Below, piece after piece: positions 44,751 to 53,707 of a stretch of 64,000 nt of DNA. The first letter of the stretch is position 1. The number at the start of each line of letters is the position of its first letter. The stretch lies in NCBI GenBank assembly GCA_017467605.1, contig JAFUSQ010000039.1:1-64000 (forward strand), read 5' to 3'. Source of the DNA: a bacterium (GTDB lineage Bacteria; Cyanobacteriota; Vampirovibrionia; Gastranaerophilales; Gastranaerophilaceae). Under the pieces are notes generated by a model that searched no databases, had not been told where the DNA came from, and saw only the letters and a list, made by a program, of their open reading frames with translations. The position numbers were made by a program, and so were the translations under genes.

Positions 44751-45880
44751 TTATTTTCTCCAATTAATTTCAATAAGAATTCTGCTTCTTCATAAAAATT
44801 ATGAGTAGTCTTTCTGCCTTTTTCATTTTCGACATTTCTATCGTTGAAATAATGCAAACAAATATCATCAAAATTGTCTTGCAAGAAATTAAAACCGTAA
44901 AAATCTATATTTTTAAAATCTTTCAAAATTTTTGATAAATTGTAAATTAATATAAATCCCTGTGTCGGGTTATAATTCACCAACCTGCGAAGTTCATCAG
45001 TATATTCATTTGACAAACAACAAATTTTTGAATTATTTTCCAATGCTTCATACAGAAATTCAGGAGATGGCACATATCGTCTTACAGCATTATCGCCATG
45101 CAAAACTACAGAATATTTTTCATCTCTTTTTTCGATATCCGACATAAGGCCGTTACACCATATATCTGTCTTTGCTCCGCAATCTTGCTCATAACCGGCA
45201 ATCTTATAATTGTTAAACCGAATAACAATATCATGAGAATCAATTTCTTCACCTTTGTTTGTACCAATAATATTTGGAGCATTTCCTACTATTGCAATAG
45301 TCTTATTTTTAAGATAATTATACAAAAAATTTTCTTCTTTTGATTTTAAAAGTTCTCGATACACAATTGCAGATTGTTTGATTTTATCATTTGAATAACC
45401 ACTTATATCAGCAAAATCCGCAACTGATAAAAAATGTTCTATCTTGGATAATCCATGATAATAAATATATTTATTTAAAATTTCCAGAGCTTTATCCCTG
45501 TTATTTTTTTCCAGCAAGCAAGAAATATATACAAGCCATGTTCTTTTATCAAAATACTTCCAATAAAAACACGACTTTTCTAAATATAAAAATCTATTCA
45601 TTAATTCATCTGTAATACCATAGTATCTGTATATATCATAAAGATTCCTATATTCGTAATTTTTAATCAATTTTATATTATCTGATAAATTCGTAATTTT
45701 TTTTCGTAATATAGCATACTTATTTTCTAAATCCTTAAAATTTTTATCCTTTTTCTTAACCTCTTTTAACAAAGAATTATATGCAAGTTTTTGAGAATAA
45801 AATTTCATTTTCATACCAAAAACTGAAATTATTCTATGATTCTTTTCGTTGTAAATACAAAGCAAATTTTTTATTTTCAA
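44747..45880 (-). CDS. GT29-like (sialyltransferase-type) glycosyltransferase
   Basis: 377 residues. The first 180 residues are helical, with a coiled coil (KEVKKKDKNFKDLENKYAIL) and a TPR-like stretch. Then IAIVGNAPNIIG...EIDSHDIVIRFNN matches the large sialylmotif of family 29, and NPTQGFILIYNLSK the small motif; a His in CLHYFND may be the VS-motif base. GT29 is mainly eukaryotic but does occur in bacteria. Donor and acceptor are unknown. 3 bases separate it from the upstream CDP-glycerol-type transferase, so this is one operon. Confidence 0.75.
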   Translation of the reverse strand: MKIKNLLCIYNEKNHRIISVFGMKMKFYSQKLAYNSLLKEVKKKDKNFKDLENKYAILRKKITNLSDNIKLIKNYEYRNLYDIYRYYGITDELMNRFLYLEKSCFYWKYFDKRTWLVYISCLLEKNNRDKALEILNKYIYYHGLSKIEHFLSVADFADISGYSNDKIKQSAIVYRELLKSKEENFLYNYLKNKTIAIVGNAPNIIGTNKGEEIDSHDIVIRFNNYKIAGYEQDCGAKTDIWCNGLMSDIEKRDEKYSVVLHGDNAVRRYVPSPEFLYEALENNSKICCLSNEYTDELRRLVNYNPTQGFILIYNLSKILKDFKNIDFYGFNFLQDNFDDICLHYFNDRNVENEKGRKTTHNFYEEAEFLLKLIGENK

Positions 45881-45883
45881 AAT

Positions 45884-47095
45884 TTACCCCTTCATGATTT
45901 CTTCGAGCTTATCGACAATTCTTTCTGCTGCGTGACCATCATCAATGCAACCTTTGCTTTTTAAGAATTCGTCACATTTTTCGGCAAAACCCTCTGTTTT
46001 GAAATTCAGAATATTTTGGATAAGTTGTTCATTGTTTTCAGCAATAGGATAAGGCAAGGTATTTAACGGATAATAAAAACCTCTCTCTTGATTATAATCA
46101 GCCAAATCTGTCGCAAATATAAACCCTGGCTTTTTGGTCAAAATATAATCACAAATCCAACTTGAATAATCAGTTATACCTACATCTGCCAAAAGCATTA
46201 TCTCCTGAATATCAGGATAATGAGAACAATTAATTACAAAATCAGGGAATTGTTCTTCCAAATATTTTGATAATTTTTTTAATCTGCTATGAAGCCTTGT
46301 TAGAATAACCCATTCCCCGCCAAATCGTCTGCTTAACGCATTTCGCAAAGCTTCATAATCTATATCATAATGCTCTAACCCTTTATCATCTCTGAATGTT
46401 GGAGCATATAATGCAATTTTTTTATCAGAAGAAATATTATATAAAGAACGAATTTTTTCTTTTATCGCAATTATATTTTCATCTCTATCATCTTTTAGTA
46501 AGATATCATTTCTTGCATGACCAAATTGCAATATTTCTGAATTTTCCCACAAACTTTCCCTAAAAACATCATTCTCAAATGTACTGTTTGAAATACAATA
46601 ATCAGTAATTTTAGCATCTTTTCTTGCCATTTTTACCCATTTTTTATTACTTTCAACATTAAATCGTTTTAACCCGATTGAGCCGTGCCAGGTTTGTATA
46701 AGGATTTGATTATCTTTTTTAGCAGCCCCGTAATAGGTCATTGTTATTGAATTTGAAATCCAAACCTTTGAAGTCGCCGCCTCGATATAAAATTCTGCCG
46801 AATGCGGTGTTACGCACCTGACTTTTTCTGGAATATTCTCAGTGCTACCTTTCTTTAACCAAATAATTTCCCAAGGTAAATCCCTGCGTAAAATTTCTTC
46901 AGTTATTGCTTTAGGATTACAAGTATATTCGCCGTTAAATGTTGAAAATATTATTTTATTATTTTGAACAAGTTCATGTTTCATGTATTGTTTTCTAACT
47001 GGTGCTGAAATAATGTTATCTAATAACATATATGGGTTTTTGCACATCTTTTGAAACAAGTTTCCGGCTAAAATCTTCTCTAAAACTCTATTCAT
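45884..47095 (-). CDS. CDP-glycerol glycerophosphotransferase-type enzyme (TagB/TagF-like)
   Basis: 403 residues. ILIQTWHGSIGLKRF, YCISNSTFE, ALYAPTFRDDKG, VGITDYSSWICDYIL and GFYYPL are the conserved blocks of PF04464. The enzyme should transfer glycerol- or ribitol-phosphate (or another polyol phosphate) from its CDP form to a surface glycan. It is the first gene of a three-gene operon with GT29-like and pyruvyl transferases, which together probably decorate a capsule or lipid-linked glycan. Confidence 0.88.
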   Translation of the reverse strand: MNRVLEKILAGNLFQKMCKNPYMLLDNIISAPVRKQYMKHELVQNNKIIFSTFNGEYTCNPKAITEEILRRDLPWEIIWLKKGSTENIPEKVRCVTPHSAEFYIEAATSKVWISNSITMTYYGAAKKDNQILIQTWHGSIGLKRFNVESNKKWVKMARKDAKITDYCISNSTFENDVFRESLWENSEILQFGHARNDILLKDDRDENIIAIKEKIRSLYNISSDKKIALYAPTFRDDKGLEHYDIDYEALRNALSRRFGGEWVILTRLHSRLKKLSKYLEEQFPDFVINCSHYPDIQEIMLLADVGITDYSSWICDYILTKKPGFIFATDLADYNQERGFYYPLNTLPYPIAENNEQLIQNILNFKTEGFAEKCDEFLKSKGCIDDGHAAERIVDKLEEIMKG

Positions 47096-47205
47096 GTTCT
47101 CTCTATCCCTTTATATTTTTATTGGCATGTAAGAACTTATATATTCTCAACATGACAAAGTATAGGTTACCACAATTTATATGTCAATATAGTAAAATTA
47201 ATGCT

Positions 47206-47424
47206 ATGTATTGCAATAAGGATTTATTACTTCAATTAGGCAGAAATGTGAAAGCGGAACGAATACGAAAAGGTTATACTCAAGAAACTTTTGCAGAGCA
47301 TTTAGGGGTAACCAGAGAATATGTTAGCAGAATTGAGCGTGGACAAGAAAATATGTCCATTTTGAAAATTTTAAATATTGCAAACAAACTTGAAACAGAT
47401 ATAAATGATATTTTAAGATTCTAG
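47206..47424 (+). CDS. short XRE-family regulator
   Basis: 72 residues from the ATG at 47206; a longer open frame upstream is not supported. The HTH reads LGRNVKAERIRKGYTQETFAEHLGVTREYVSRIERGQ. A TAAAAT lies 7 bases before the ATG and there is no Shine-Dalgarno sequence, so it is probably leaderless. It is divergent from the surface-glycan operon, a likely target, and its 3' end overlaps the convergent TPR gene by 12 bases. Confidence 0.8.
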   Translation: MYCNKDLLLQLGRNVKAERIRKGYTQETFAEHLGVTREYVSRIERGQENMSILKILNIANKLETDINDILRF

Positions 47425-48954
47425 AGGGTAAAGTTTTCCTATTTGTTCTAATGCTTCATTATTGGGGTATTTTTTTAAAAGTTTTTTATAATATTTTTTC
47501 AATTCCTTTTTATTCCTATCTATAAAATCTTCCACACAAGGGCTATCGTGGAAGAATTTTATGAAAGCGGCAAGGGCTTTTGGGTATTGTTTTGACTCAA
47601 AGTAAGAAAACGATAAAATAGCATCTGTTCCGCCATATTCTATAACTTCCGGGTCAGTAATCCGGCTTAAAATATCAATTACTTTATTATAATCTTTTTT
47701 TGTTTTTTTATTGTTATAATATGTAAGAGCGATATAGAACTCATTCCAAGGATTTTCGGGGTATAGTTTTAATAAATGTTCGGTTAACTCATCTGCTTGT
47801 TCATACATTTTTTTAGTTTGTAAAACCTGAATTTTGAAGGCCAGAAGGTTGTATGAAGTCGGATATTTTTCAACTCCATTGTTTATAGTGTTTAGTGCCA
47901 GAGTATTTTTGTTAAGCAATATATATACTGCGGTTAGGTTTGCATAAAAATCCTCTGAAAAATTCGTTCCTATTTTATATGATTTTTTGTAAAATTTTAA
48001 AGCGGTTTTATAATCTTTTTTTAATGCGGCATAAATGTTTCCTTTTAAAAAATATCCATCGATATCTGTTTTGTCGATTTTTATAGATTTATCGGCGTAT
48101 TCGATAGCTTTTTCAAAATTATTTTTTGTTTGATATATAAATCCAAGCCTTGAATACATATCAGCTTCTTTGCAATTTCGTTTTTCGGCTTTCAAAAATT
48201 CATCTTTTGCCTTTTCAAGATTTTCTGCCATCATATAGGCAAAACCTTTTCTGTAATATCCCATTGGGTCGGATTTATCCATAAAAATTCTTTTATTTGC
48301 GTATTCAACGGCTTTCTTATGTTCGTTGAGTGCGCTATAACAGTATGAGATTTCGAAATATAACTGGGGCGCAGAATAGCCCATTTCTTCGGATTTTAAG
48401 TAAAATTTTAAAGCTTTTTTGCACTCATTATTAATATAATATATCCAGCCTTTAAAATAGTAAGAATAAGCATTTTTCGGGTCAATATCAATTGCTTTTG
48501 TTGCGTATTCAATTTCTTTAAGCAAATGATTTCCATCAAGTCTCGTATAACATTCTGAAATCTGTCTCATCATTAAAACATCATCATTGTATTCATATTT
48601 TTCGGCCAAAAGTTCGTATTTTAGAGCATTTTCGAAATCTCCGTTTTCATAGTATGCTCCGCCTAAGAGACAATATGGAAATCCGTATTCTTTGTCGAGT
48701 TTAATTGATTTTTTAGCATAATATTTTGTTTTTTCAAATTCATCTTTTGCAATATAAAGTCTTGCAATGAAAGAAAACATATCTGCAGATTCGTAACCTT
48801 CTTTTTCGGCTTGCAAAAATTTTTTCAATGCTAAATCATCTTTATCCATATCATAAAAGCATAATCCCTCTTTATAGATGGCATAACCGCGCTTTGATGA
48901 ACTCTTTTTAGCACTGAATTTTTTATTAAACCGAATAATATTATTTTCTTTCAA
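47413..48954 (-). CDS. TPR-repeat protein
   Basis: 513 residues with about a dozen tetratricopeptide repeats of 34 residues (e.g. GFPYCLLGGAYYENGDFENAL, SYYFKGWIYYINNECKKAL, MYSRLGFIYQTKNNFEKAI). No signal peptide, so a cytoplasmic scaffold. The N-terminus is basic. Transcribed alone. Partner unknown. Confidence 0.88.
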   Translation of the reverse strand: MKENNIIRFNKKFSAKKSSSKRGYAIYKEGLCFYDMDKDDLALKKFLQAEKEGYESADMFSFIARLYIAKDEFEKTKYYAKKSIKLDKEYGFPYCLLGGAYYENGDFENALKYELLAEKYEYNDDVLMMRQISECYTRLDGNHLLKEIEYATKAIDIDPKNAYSYYFKGWIYYINNECKKALKFYLKSEEMGYSAPQLYFEISYCYSALNEHKKAVEYANKRIFMDKSDPMGYYRKGFAYMMAENLEKAKDEFLKAEKRNCKEADMYSRLGFIYQTKNNFEKAIEYADKSIKIDKTDIDGYFLKGNIYAALKKDYKTALKFYKKSYKIGTNFSEDFYANLTAVYILLNKNTLALNTINNGVEKYPTSYNLLAFKIQVLQTKKMYEQADELTEHLLKLYPENPWNEFYIALTYYNNKKTKKDYNKVIDILSRITDPEVIEYGGTDAILSFSYFESKQYPKALAAFIKFFHDSPCVEDFIDRNKKELKKYYKKLLKKYPNNEALEQIGKLYPLES

Positions 48955-49017
48955 ATTTATGCTCCCTAAATCAATTTTTAATTAAATTTACTAAAATATC
49001 AATAGTATAAGTACAAA

Positions 49018-49048
49018 AATACCCTCTCAATAATGAGAAGGTATTTTC
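49018..49048 (-). terminator. terminator after the M48-like gene
   Basis: AATACC(T)TCTCA and TGAGA(G)GGTATT form a stem with one bulge pair around TTAT on the minus strand, followed by a T-rich run; it lies about 20 bases after the stop codon. Confidence 0.7.
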
Positions 49049-49068
49049 TTTTATGGAGGTAATTAAAC

Positions 49069-49878
49069 TTATTTCATTGTATTTGCACCGTTTAATAGTC
49101 CGTAAGCAGCGTCCCAACCGCTAATTCCGCCTCTGATTTTGAATTTGGCAATTTTATTGGTGCTATTTTTTTTATTTTTTGCTTGGGTTTTTGTGTTTTT
49201 ATTTTCAAGTTTTTTACTTTGTTGTCTTACGGAAATAACAGAATTTGCATAAGTCAAAAAAGTTCTGTATTCGTTGCAAGCGTAGCCGGCTTTAATTTTT
49301 GCAGGATAAGCGTAGCTTATGTAATTGTAGATATTCAAAGCTCTGTCTGCGTTTGCAGGCTGGCCTAAAATAGTTTCCCAATATGTTCCAGTTTGTTTTG
49401 TTAAAACTACGATAAGGGCAAGCGGATTGTATCCGGCATTTACCATCAAATCAACTGCGATAATGTCAGCTTCTTTTTCTTCTTTTGTATTGTTGTAGTT
49501 TGAAACTAAAGTCGCTGTTGTATCATGTGTCACATTTGTATTTGTAGTTGATTGCAGTAATGAAACAACTTTACCTTTTGAAGCATGACCGCTTATTATA
49601 TGTCCTAATTCATTTCCGATTACTGCGGCAACTTCATTATCATTCCCTGCGAAAGTTAATTCGTTTGTTGAAACATTTACGGTTTTGTTTGTTGCGTAAC
49701 TTGAATTGTCTACCGAACCTGAAACAACCATGAATTTTACATTTGTTGTAGGAATACCGTTTTTGGTATACATATTTTCGCCAACCGGTGTAACTCGGCT
49801 TGAAGCATCATAAGTTGCAGCACTTACAGGAATTACGAGTGAAACTGCAACAAAAAGTGACATTATAATCTTTTTCAT
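49069..49878 (-). CDS. secreted M48-like metalloprotease with altered zinc motif
   Basis: 269 residues. Signal peptide KKIIMSLFVAVSLVIPVSAA. The peptidase core reads NEVAAVIGNELGHIISGHA: the first His of HExxH is Asn (N89-E90-L-G-H93). The third ligand region EEKEADIIAVDLMVNAGYNP is intact, as in BepA/HtpX-like periplasmic proteases. A loss of one zinc ligand suggests an inactive or altered enzyme, perhaps a chaperone. The C-terminus is a Lys/Asn-rich linker and a short tail. RBS AAGGAGA. Confidence 0.8.
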   Translation of the reverse strand: MKKIIMSLFVAVSLVIPVSAATYDASSRVTPVGENMYTKNGIPTTNVKFMVVSGSVDNSSYATNKTVNVSTNELTFAGNDNEVAAVIGNELGHIISGHASKGKVVSLLQSTTNTNVTHDTTATLVSNYNNTKEEKEADIIAVDLMVNAGYNPLALIVVLTKQTGTYWETILGQPANADRALNIYNYISYAYPAKIKAGYACNEYRTFLTYANSVISVRQQSKKLENKNTKTQAKNKKNSTNKIAKFKIRGGISGWDAAYGLLNGANTMK

Positions 49879-49957
49879 TCTTTTCTCCTTTCTTATTTCC
49901 CAACAACATCATATAACAAAGTTATCTTTTTGTTAAATACCATGATAAAATATTTCT

Positions 49958-51655
49958 ATGCAGAACGAAGTATTGATATCATCAGCGACAAAGCATAATT
50001 GGCTGAGATTAAACGTTAACGAACAAGATTTGACTCAAAAGCTTACCAGTAGAGCAAATAAGAGACTTTCTAAAAAGACTATAATACCCGTTGAATATTT
50101 TGTTAACCGAAAAAATATCCATGTTCTGGAAAAAGTTTTATCTAAATCTTATGATATCGAAAATACAATTTATACTCTTGCAATTAATGAATTAATAGCA
50201 AATAAATTATTGAAATTAAAAAATAATCTGCCGTTTTCTTCAAATGAATATATTTTGGAAATCTTATATGAATATTCAAAGGGGAGAATAGATATTAATA
50301 ATGAACTTTTAAAAATAAAATTACCTCAAAAAGAGAGGGATTTTTTGGGAATAGTTTACCAATCACTGCTTTCTGAGGGCTCAAAAAATCAAAAAGGTTC
50401 ATATTATACTCCTCACAAAATAATAGATAATATTCTGACAGATATAGATGATGATGCAACTTTTCTTGACCCATGCTGCGGTACGGGAAGCTTTTTGATT
50501 TCGGCTTCTAAAAAAATTAAAAACCCTAATAATATATATGGTTTTGATCTGGATAAAACAGCTTGTTTTATTGCAAAAATCAATTTGGTATTAAAATATA
50601 AGAACATTAAATTTAGACCAAATATTTATAATTCGGATTTTATAACCGAAAGTAAAGTTACAAAAAAGTTTGATGTTATTGCAACAAATCCGCCATGGGG
50701 TGCATCAGATACTTCAAAATATAAAAAGAAATTTCCGCAAATTATATCCGGTGAATCTTATTCATATTTCATTTATAAAGCTTCAAAAATGGTTAAAGAA
50801 AACGGTAATTTATATTTTATTCTTCCCGAATCAATTTTGAATGTAAAAACCCACAGAGATATAAGATGTTTTATTTTGGAAAATTTTCATATTAATAATA
50901 TAAATTTGATAGGCAAACCTTTTTCCGGAGTATTGAGTAATGTTGTAATCCTAAATCTTGACAAAGATTTTGATACTCCTGAAGTAACAATTAAATTTGG
51001 CAGAAAAATTAAGCATATAAATCAAGAATTTTATCGGCAAAATGTTAACAATAATTTTTCAATCCTTGATAATAAAGACGTTGAAATATTGAATAAAATA
51101 TACAAAACCGAACATTATAATTTAGATGAGAACAGTTTTTGGGCACTTGGTGTGGTTACCGGAAATAATGCAAAATATGTTTCGGAAAATTCTGATATAG
51201 GAGAAAAAATATATTCCGGTAAAAATATTCTTAAAGGCAAAATTACTGATAGCAATAAGTATTTGAAATATGACAGAGCAAAATTTCAACAAACTGCTTC
51301 GGATAAAATTTATCGAGCTAAAGAAAAATTGGTTTATAAATTTATATCCAAAAGGCTTGTTTTTGCTTATGACAATGAGCAGCGTTTATTTTTAAACAGT
51401 GCAAATATATTAATCCCAAAAATTAAAGGGTATTCTGTGCGAACGGTTATGGAATTTCTAAATTCAACTTTATTTCAATATATATATTCAAAGAGATTTA
51501 ATGAAATAAAAATATTAAAAGGTAATTTGATGGAATTGCCTTTTCCGAAATACGATAAAAAACAATATCCTAAAATAGACGATAATACAATTTTTAAGAT
51601 ATTCAACATGACAAAATCAGAAATTACCTACATAAAACGCGAAGTTATAAGATAA
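49958..51655 (+). CDS. adenine-specific DNA methyltransferase (N6_Mtase / TaqI-like)
   Basis: 565 residues. GSYYTPHKIIDNIL (motif X), FLDPCCGTGSF (motif I, 170-179), and IATNPPWGAS (motif IV, NPPW 244-247) in gamma-class order. A C-terminal target-recognition domain (residues about 370-550, ending ELPFPKYDKK) is typical of type I/IIG-like enzymes. No nuclease domain is fused, and no restriction gene is next to it. It probably acts as a solitary methylase or belongs to an incomplete system. The gene next door is a small HTH protein on the opposite strand. Confidence 0.87.
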   Translation: MQNEVLISSATKHNWLRLNVNEQDLTQKLTSRANKRLSKKTIIPVEYFVNRKNIHVLEKVLSKSYDIENTIYTLAINELIANKLLKLKNNLPFSSNEYILEILYEYSKGRIDINNELLKIKLPQKERDFLGIVYQSLLSEGSKNQKGSYYTPHKIIDNILTDIDDDATFLDPCCGTGSFLISASKKIKNPNNIYGFDLDKTACFIAKINLVLKYKNIKFRPNIYNSDFITESKVTKKFDVIATNPPWGASDTSKYKKKFPQIISGESYSYFIYKASKMVKENGNLYFILPESILNVKTHRDIRCFILENFHINNINLIGKPFSGVLSNVVILNLDKDFDTPEVTIKFGRKIKHINQEFYRQNVNNNFSILDNKDVEILNKIYKTEHYNLDENSFWALGVVTGNNAKYVSENSDIGEKIYSGKNILKGKITDSNKYLKYDRAKFQQTASDKIYRAKEKLVYKFISKRLVFAYDNEQRLFLNSANILIPKIKGYSVRTVMEFLNSTLFQYIYSKRFNEIKILKGNLMELPFPKYDKKQYPKIDDNTIFKIFNMTKSEITYIKREVIR

Positions 51656-51659
51656 ACAA

Positions 51660-51872
51660 TCATTTGCCCCTTTTTTGAATTTTAATTTCGTAACCCAAAA
51701 GCTCTGCTATTGTTTCCATCTCGTCATAATTAAGCGAACTTAGCGAAATCTTGTTCTGTAAACTCCTTTGAGTGTAGTGTTTACCTGTTTTTTCTTCAAG
51801 CATTGCTGCCAATTTTTTTACAGTTAATGCTTCTCGCATTATCAAAATTCTAAGTTCTTCCTTAGATGACAT
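51660..51872 (-). CDS. small HTH protein next to the methyltransferase
   Basis: 70 residues from the ATG at 51872, with GAGG before it (a frame to 51923 is less likely). EELRILIMREALTVKKLAAML, then RSLQNKISLSSLNYDEMETIAELLGYEI, is a compact HTH of the DUF6471 style. A 10-bp inverted repeat covers its start and binding site, which suggests autorepression. It converges on the methyltransferase gene with 4 bases between the stops and could act as its controller. Confidence 0.7.
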   Translation of the reverse strand: MSSKEELRILIMREALTVKKLAAMLEEKTGKHYTQRSLQNKISLSSLNYDEMETIAELLGYEIKIQKRGK

Positions 51873-51898
51873 AATTACCTCATATTTAAGGTAATTAT
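51871..51898. promoter_or_regulatory. inverted-repeat operator over the HTH gene start
   Basis: ATAATTACCT (51871-51880), spacer CATATTTA, AGGTAATTAT (51889-51898): perfect 10-bp arms. One arm is the Shine-Dalgarno area of the HTH gene itself, so the same site might also form an RNA hairpin that hides the start. Confidence 0.6.
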
Positions 51899-52016
51899 AT
51901 GAATAATGAGAGAATATTGACAAATATGAGATAATAAGATAAACTAATAATAGAAATATGGGGTATTTACTCTATATTTAAGACTTTAGTTTAAGCATGA
52001 TTATTTGGAGGTTTTT

Positions 52017-52925
52017 ATGAAAAGATTGACAAAAGCATTCACCCTCGCAGAAGGTCCTCACCGGACGGAGAACAGAAGTTATTGTCACCCTGAACTTGAT
52101 TCAGGGTCTAAAAAACAGATGCTGAAACAAGTTCAGCATGACAAAAATAAGACGTGTGCATTCACACTTGCAGAGGTGCTAATAACCCTCGGTGTAATCG
52201 GAGTAGTTGCAGCAATGACAATTCCGACACTTATGGCAAATGTTAAAGGTAAAGAATATGCGACAAAATTCAAAAAAGAAATATCAGTATTAAATCAAAT
52301 GGTTAGAATGAATAAATCCCAATATGATTGGGATTTTGCTAATACAAGAGCTATCTCAGATAATTATCCATGTACGGCATCTGATAATCCTGAGGCCAGT
52401 ACCTCTATTTGTTCAATCTTTAATGCTAATTTGAAAGGGATTACGTTTAATAACTCATATTTTGTCCAACAAGGAGATAAACCATCTAAATTGCGTATAG
52501 ATGACGAATATCCCGATGATGGTGAATTTTATACAATAAAATTGGCTGATTATAAATCATCAACGAATTATCTGTTAGTTGATTCTTCTCCATATTATAT
52601 TTTGTCAGATGGTGCATTAATTGCTGTGCCTAGTAATATGTACACAGGGAATTGCAGTATTCCTACAGGAATGTCTTTAGAACAAGCACTTGTTGATGTT
52701 GATATGTATTTACAGAATTGTGTTGGCTTTATAGATGTAAACGGACCTGAGTTGCCCAATACTGAAATAAGCTGCTCTACTGGCAAAACTGATAATCTGA
52801 ATTTTAAGGAACCCTGTACTGTTAAAAATAATGAGATTAAAGATGTATATCCTATATTATTTTATGATTCAACTGTAATTCCTGCAACCAATGCAGCAGC
52901 TTATGTCTTGAATAATGTAAAATAG
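52017..52925 (+). CDS. type IV prepilin-like protein with duplicated FTLAE and inserted element
   Basis: 302 residues from the ATG at 52017 (GGAGG upstream). AFTLAE occurs at residues 7-12 and again at 48-53; the second leads into VLITLGVIGVVAAM. Between them are 35 residues, 20 of which (CHPELDSGS...LKQVQHD) come from a palindromic element. The mature part ends in FIDVNGPELPN and FYDSTVIPATNAAAYVL, like the other prepilins. Whether the peptidase cuts at the first or second site decides if the insert stays on the pilin; only the second has the hydrophobic helix. Confidence 0.85.
   Translation: MKRLTKAFTLAEGPHRTENRSYCHPELDSGSKKQMLKQVQHDKNKTCAFTLAEVLITLGVIGVVAAMTIPTLMANVKGKEYATKFKKEISVLNQMVRMNKSQYDWDFANTRAISDNYPCTASDNPEASTSICSIFNANLKGITFNNSYFVQQGDKPSKLRIDDEYPDDGEFYTIKLADYKSSTNYLLVDSSPYYILSDGALIAVPSNMYTGNCSIPTGMSLEQALVDVDMYLQNCVGFIDVNGPELPNTEISCSTGKTDNLNFKEPCTVKNNEIKDVYPILFYDSTVIPATNAAAYVLNNVK
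52083..52143. repeat. palindromic element (family B) inside prepilin gene
   Basis: TGTCACCCTGAACTTGATTC at one end, AGTTCAGCATGACA at the other. Halves fold as CCCTGAA/TTCAGGG and GCTGAA/TTCAGC. The flanks GCATTCACCCTCGCAGAAGG (52035-52054) and GCATTCACACTTGCAGAGGT (52158-52177) are near-identical direct repeats. In frame with the gene. Confidence 0.85.
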
Positions 52926-52930
52926 TACTT

Positions 52931-52990
52931 GGTGGGGTAGGTACCCCACCTTACAAATTGTTTCGGTCGTTCCTCGCTCGCAATGACATG
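52931..52990. repeat. intergenic hairpin and repeat fragment
   Basis: GGTGGGGTA/TACCCCACC (52931-52950) is a perfect 9-bp hairpin just behind the prepilin stop. It is followed by TCGGTCGTTCCTCGCTCGCAATGACA, similar to the end of the family A repeat at window start. The hairpin could end transcription, though the T run is weak. Confidence 0.5.
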
Positions 52991-53034
52991 TAAGAATGCG
53001 ATTGCTACGGGGGTAAATAAAGCAGTCCGTGCAT

Positions 53035-53418
53035 TTACCCCTTTGTGGCTTCCCAGAGTCCATGAATATTACAATATTCTTTTGCAATTGTGTGGGTTTC
53101 GTGCGAACACAATTCCATTATCGGTTGTTCGGTAGGAGCTAGAAATTTGATTTCAACATGTTTTTTATCCTCAGATATTGCTTCAATGAACTGAATATAA
53201 TGTTCTTCTGTCATTGGGTGAAGTTCTGAACCTATTTGAATTTTGTTATCCTCCGTAAAAACAGGTACGTGTTTTTCCTGTTTTTCTTCATCACTCAAAT
53301 GTGCTTGTAGATACTTCATGGGGTGTCCGCAGCAAACAAGTTCCCCGTCTCCTCTATTTAATACTTGAATAATTGTCCCACAGATTTCACATCTGTATAA
53401 ATCCAGACGTTCAGACAT
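53035..53418 (-). CDS. dfx: desulfoferrodoxin (superoxide reductase)
   Basis: 127 residues. Center I cysteines: YRCEICG and LVCCGHPM (C-x2-C, CC). Center II ligands: EKHVPVF, GSELHPM and C-S-H-E-T-H...EYCNIHGLW, giving the four His and one Cys of the catalytic iron. It reduces superoxide to peroxide in the cytoplasm without making oxygen, which suits an anaerobe. AGGAGG before the start. Two-iron (class I) form, normal length. Confidence 0.96.
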   Translation of the reverse strand: MSERLDLYRCEICGTIIQVLNRGDGELVCCGHPMKYLQAHLSDEEKQEKHVPVFTEDNKIQIGSELHPMTEEHYIQFIEAISEDKKHVEIKFLAPTEQPIMELCSHETHTIAKEYCNIHGLWEATKG

Positions 53419-53448
53419 TTTGACCTCCTTTTGAAAACGAAAAATAAT

Positions 53449-53707
53449 AAAAACCTTGCCACTGTCTATCGAATATTATAAATAAATTGTCCTTCGATAC
53501 TTTCTACTTCAAAAAATAAAACACCCGCAAGATCAATCTTAGTGCTGCTGAGTTTCCCCCCTGACACGATTCGAAAGTTTACGCCATTTTATCGTTTGCT
53601 ATCTACGATTATATCGAATTTCAATGTACCCATAATGCCCTCACAACAGGCTCTGCACCCCGCATTAGCTTCGGGTCGAGAGTTCGCAACACCCCGTGGA
53701 GCAAGGT
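53449..53707 (-). ncRNA. ffs: signal recognition particle RNA, large bacterial type
   Basis: Reading leftwards: GTGTCAGG, then a GGGGAAACT loop, then CAGCAGCACTAAG, the domain IV (Ffh-binding) hairpin, close to the Bacillus form. The 5' part CCACGGGGTGTTGCGAACTC, then GCGGGGTGCAGAGCC, fits an Alu domain. The 5' end ACCTTGC-CCAC pairs with the 3' end GTGG-CAAGGT at 53453-53462, closing the molecule, and a T-rich terminator follows. TATAAT at 53714-53719 gives a start near 53707. About 258 nt. This accounts for most of the gap 53419-53818. Confidence 0.88.
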
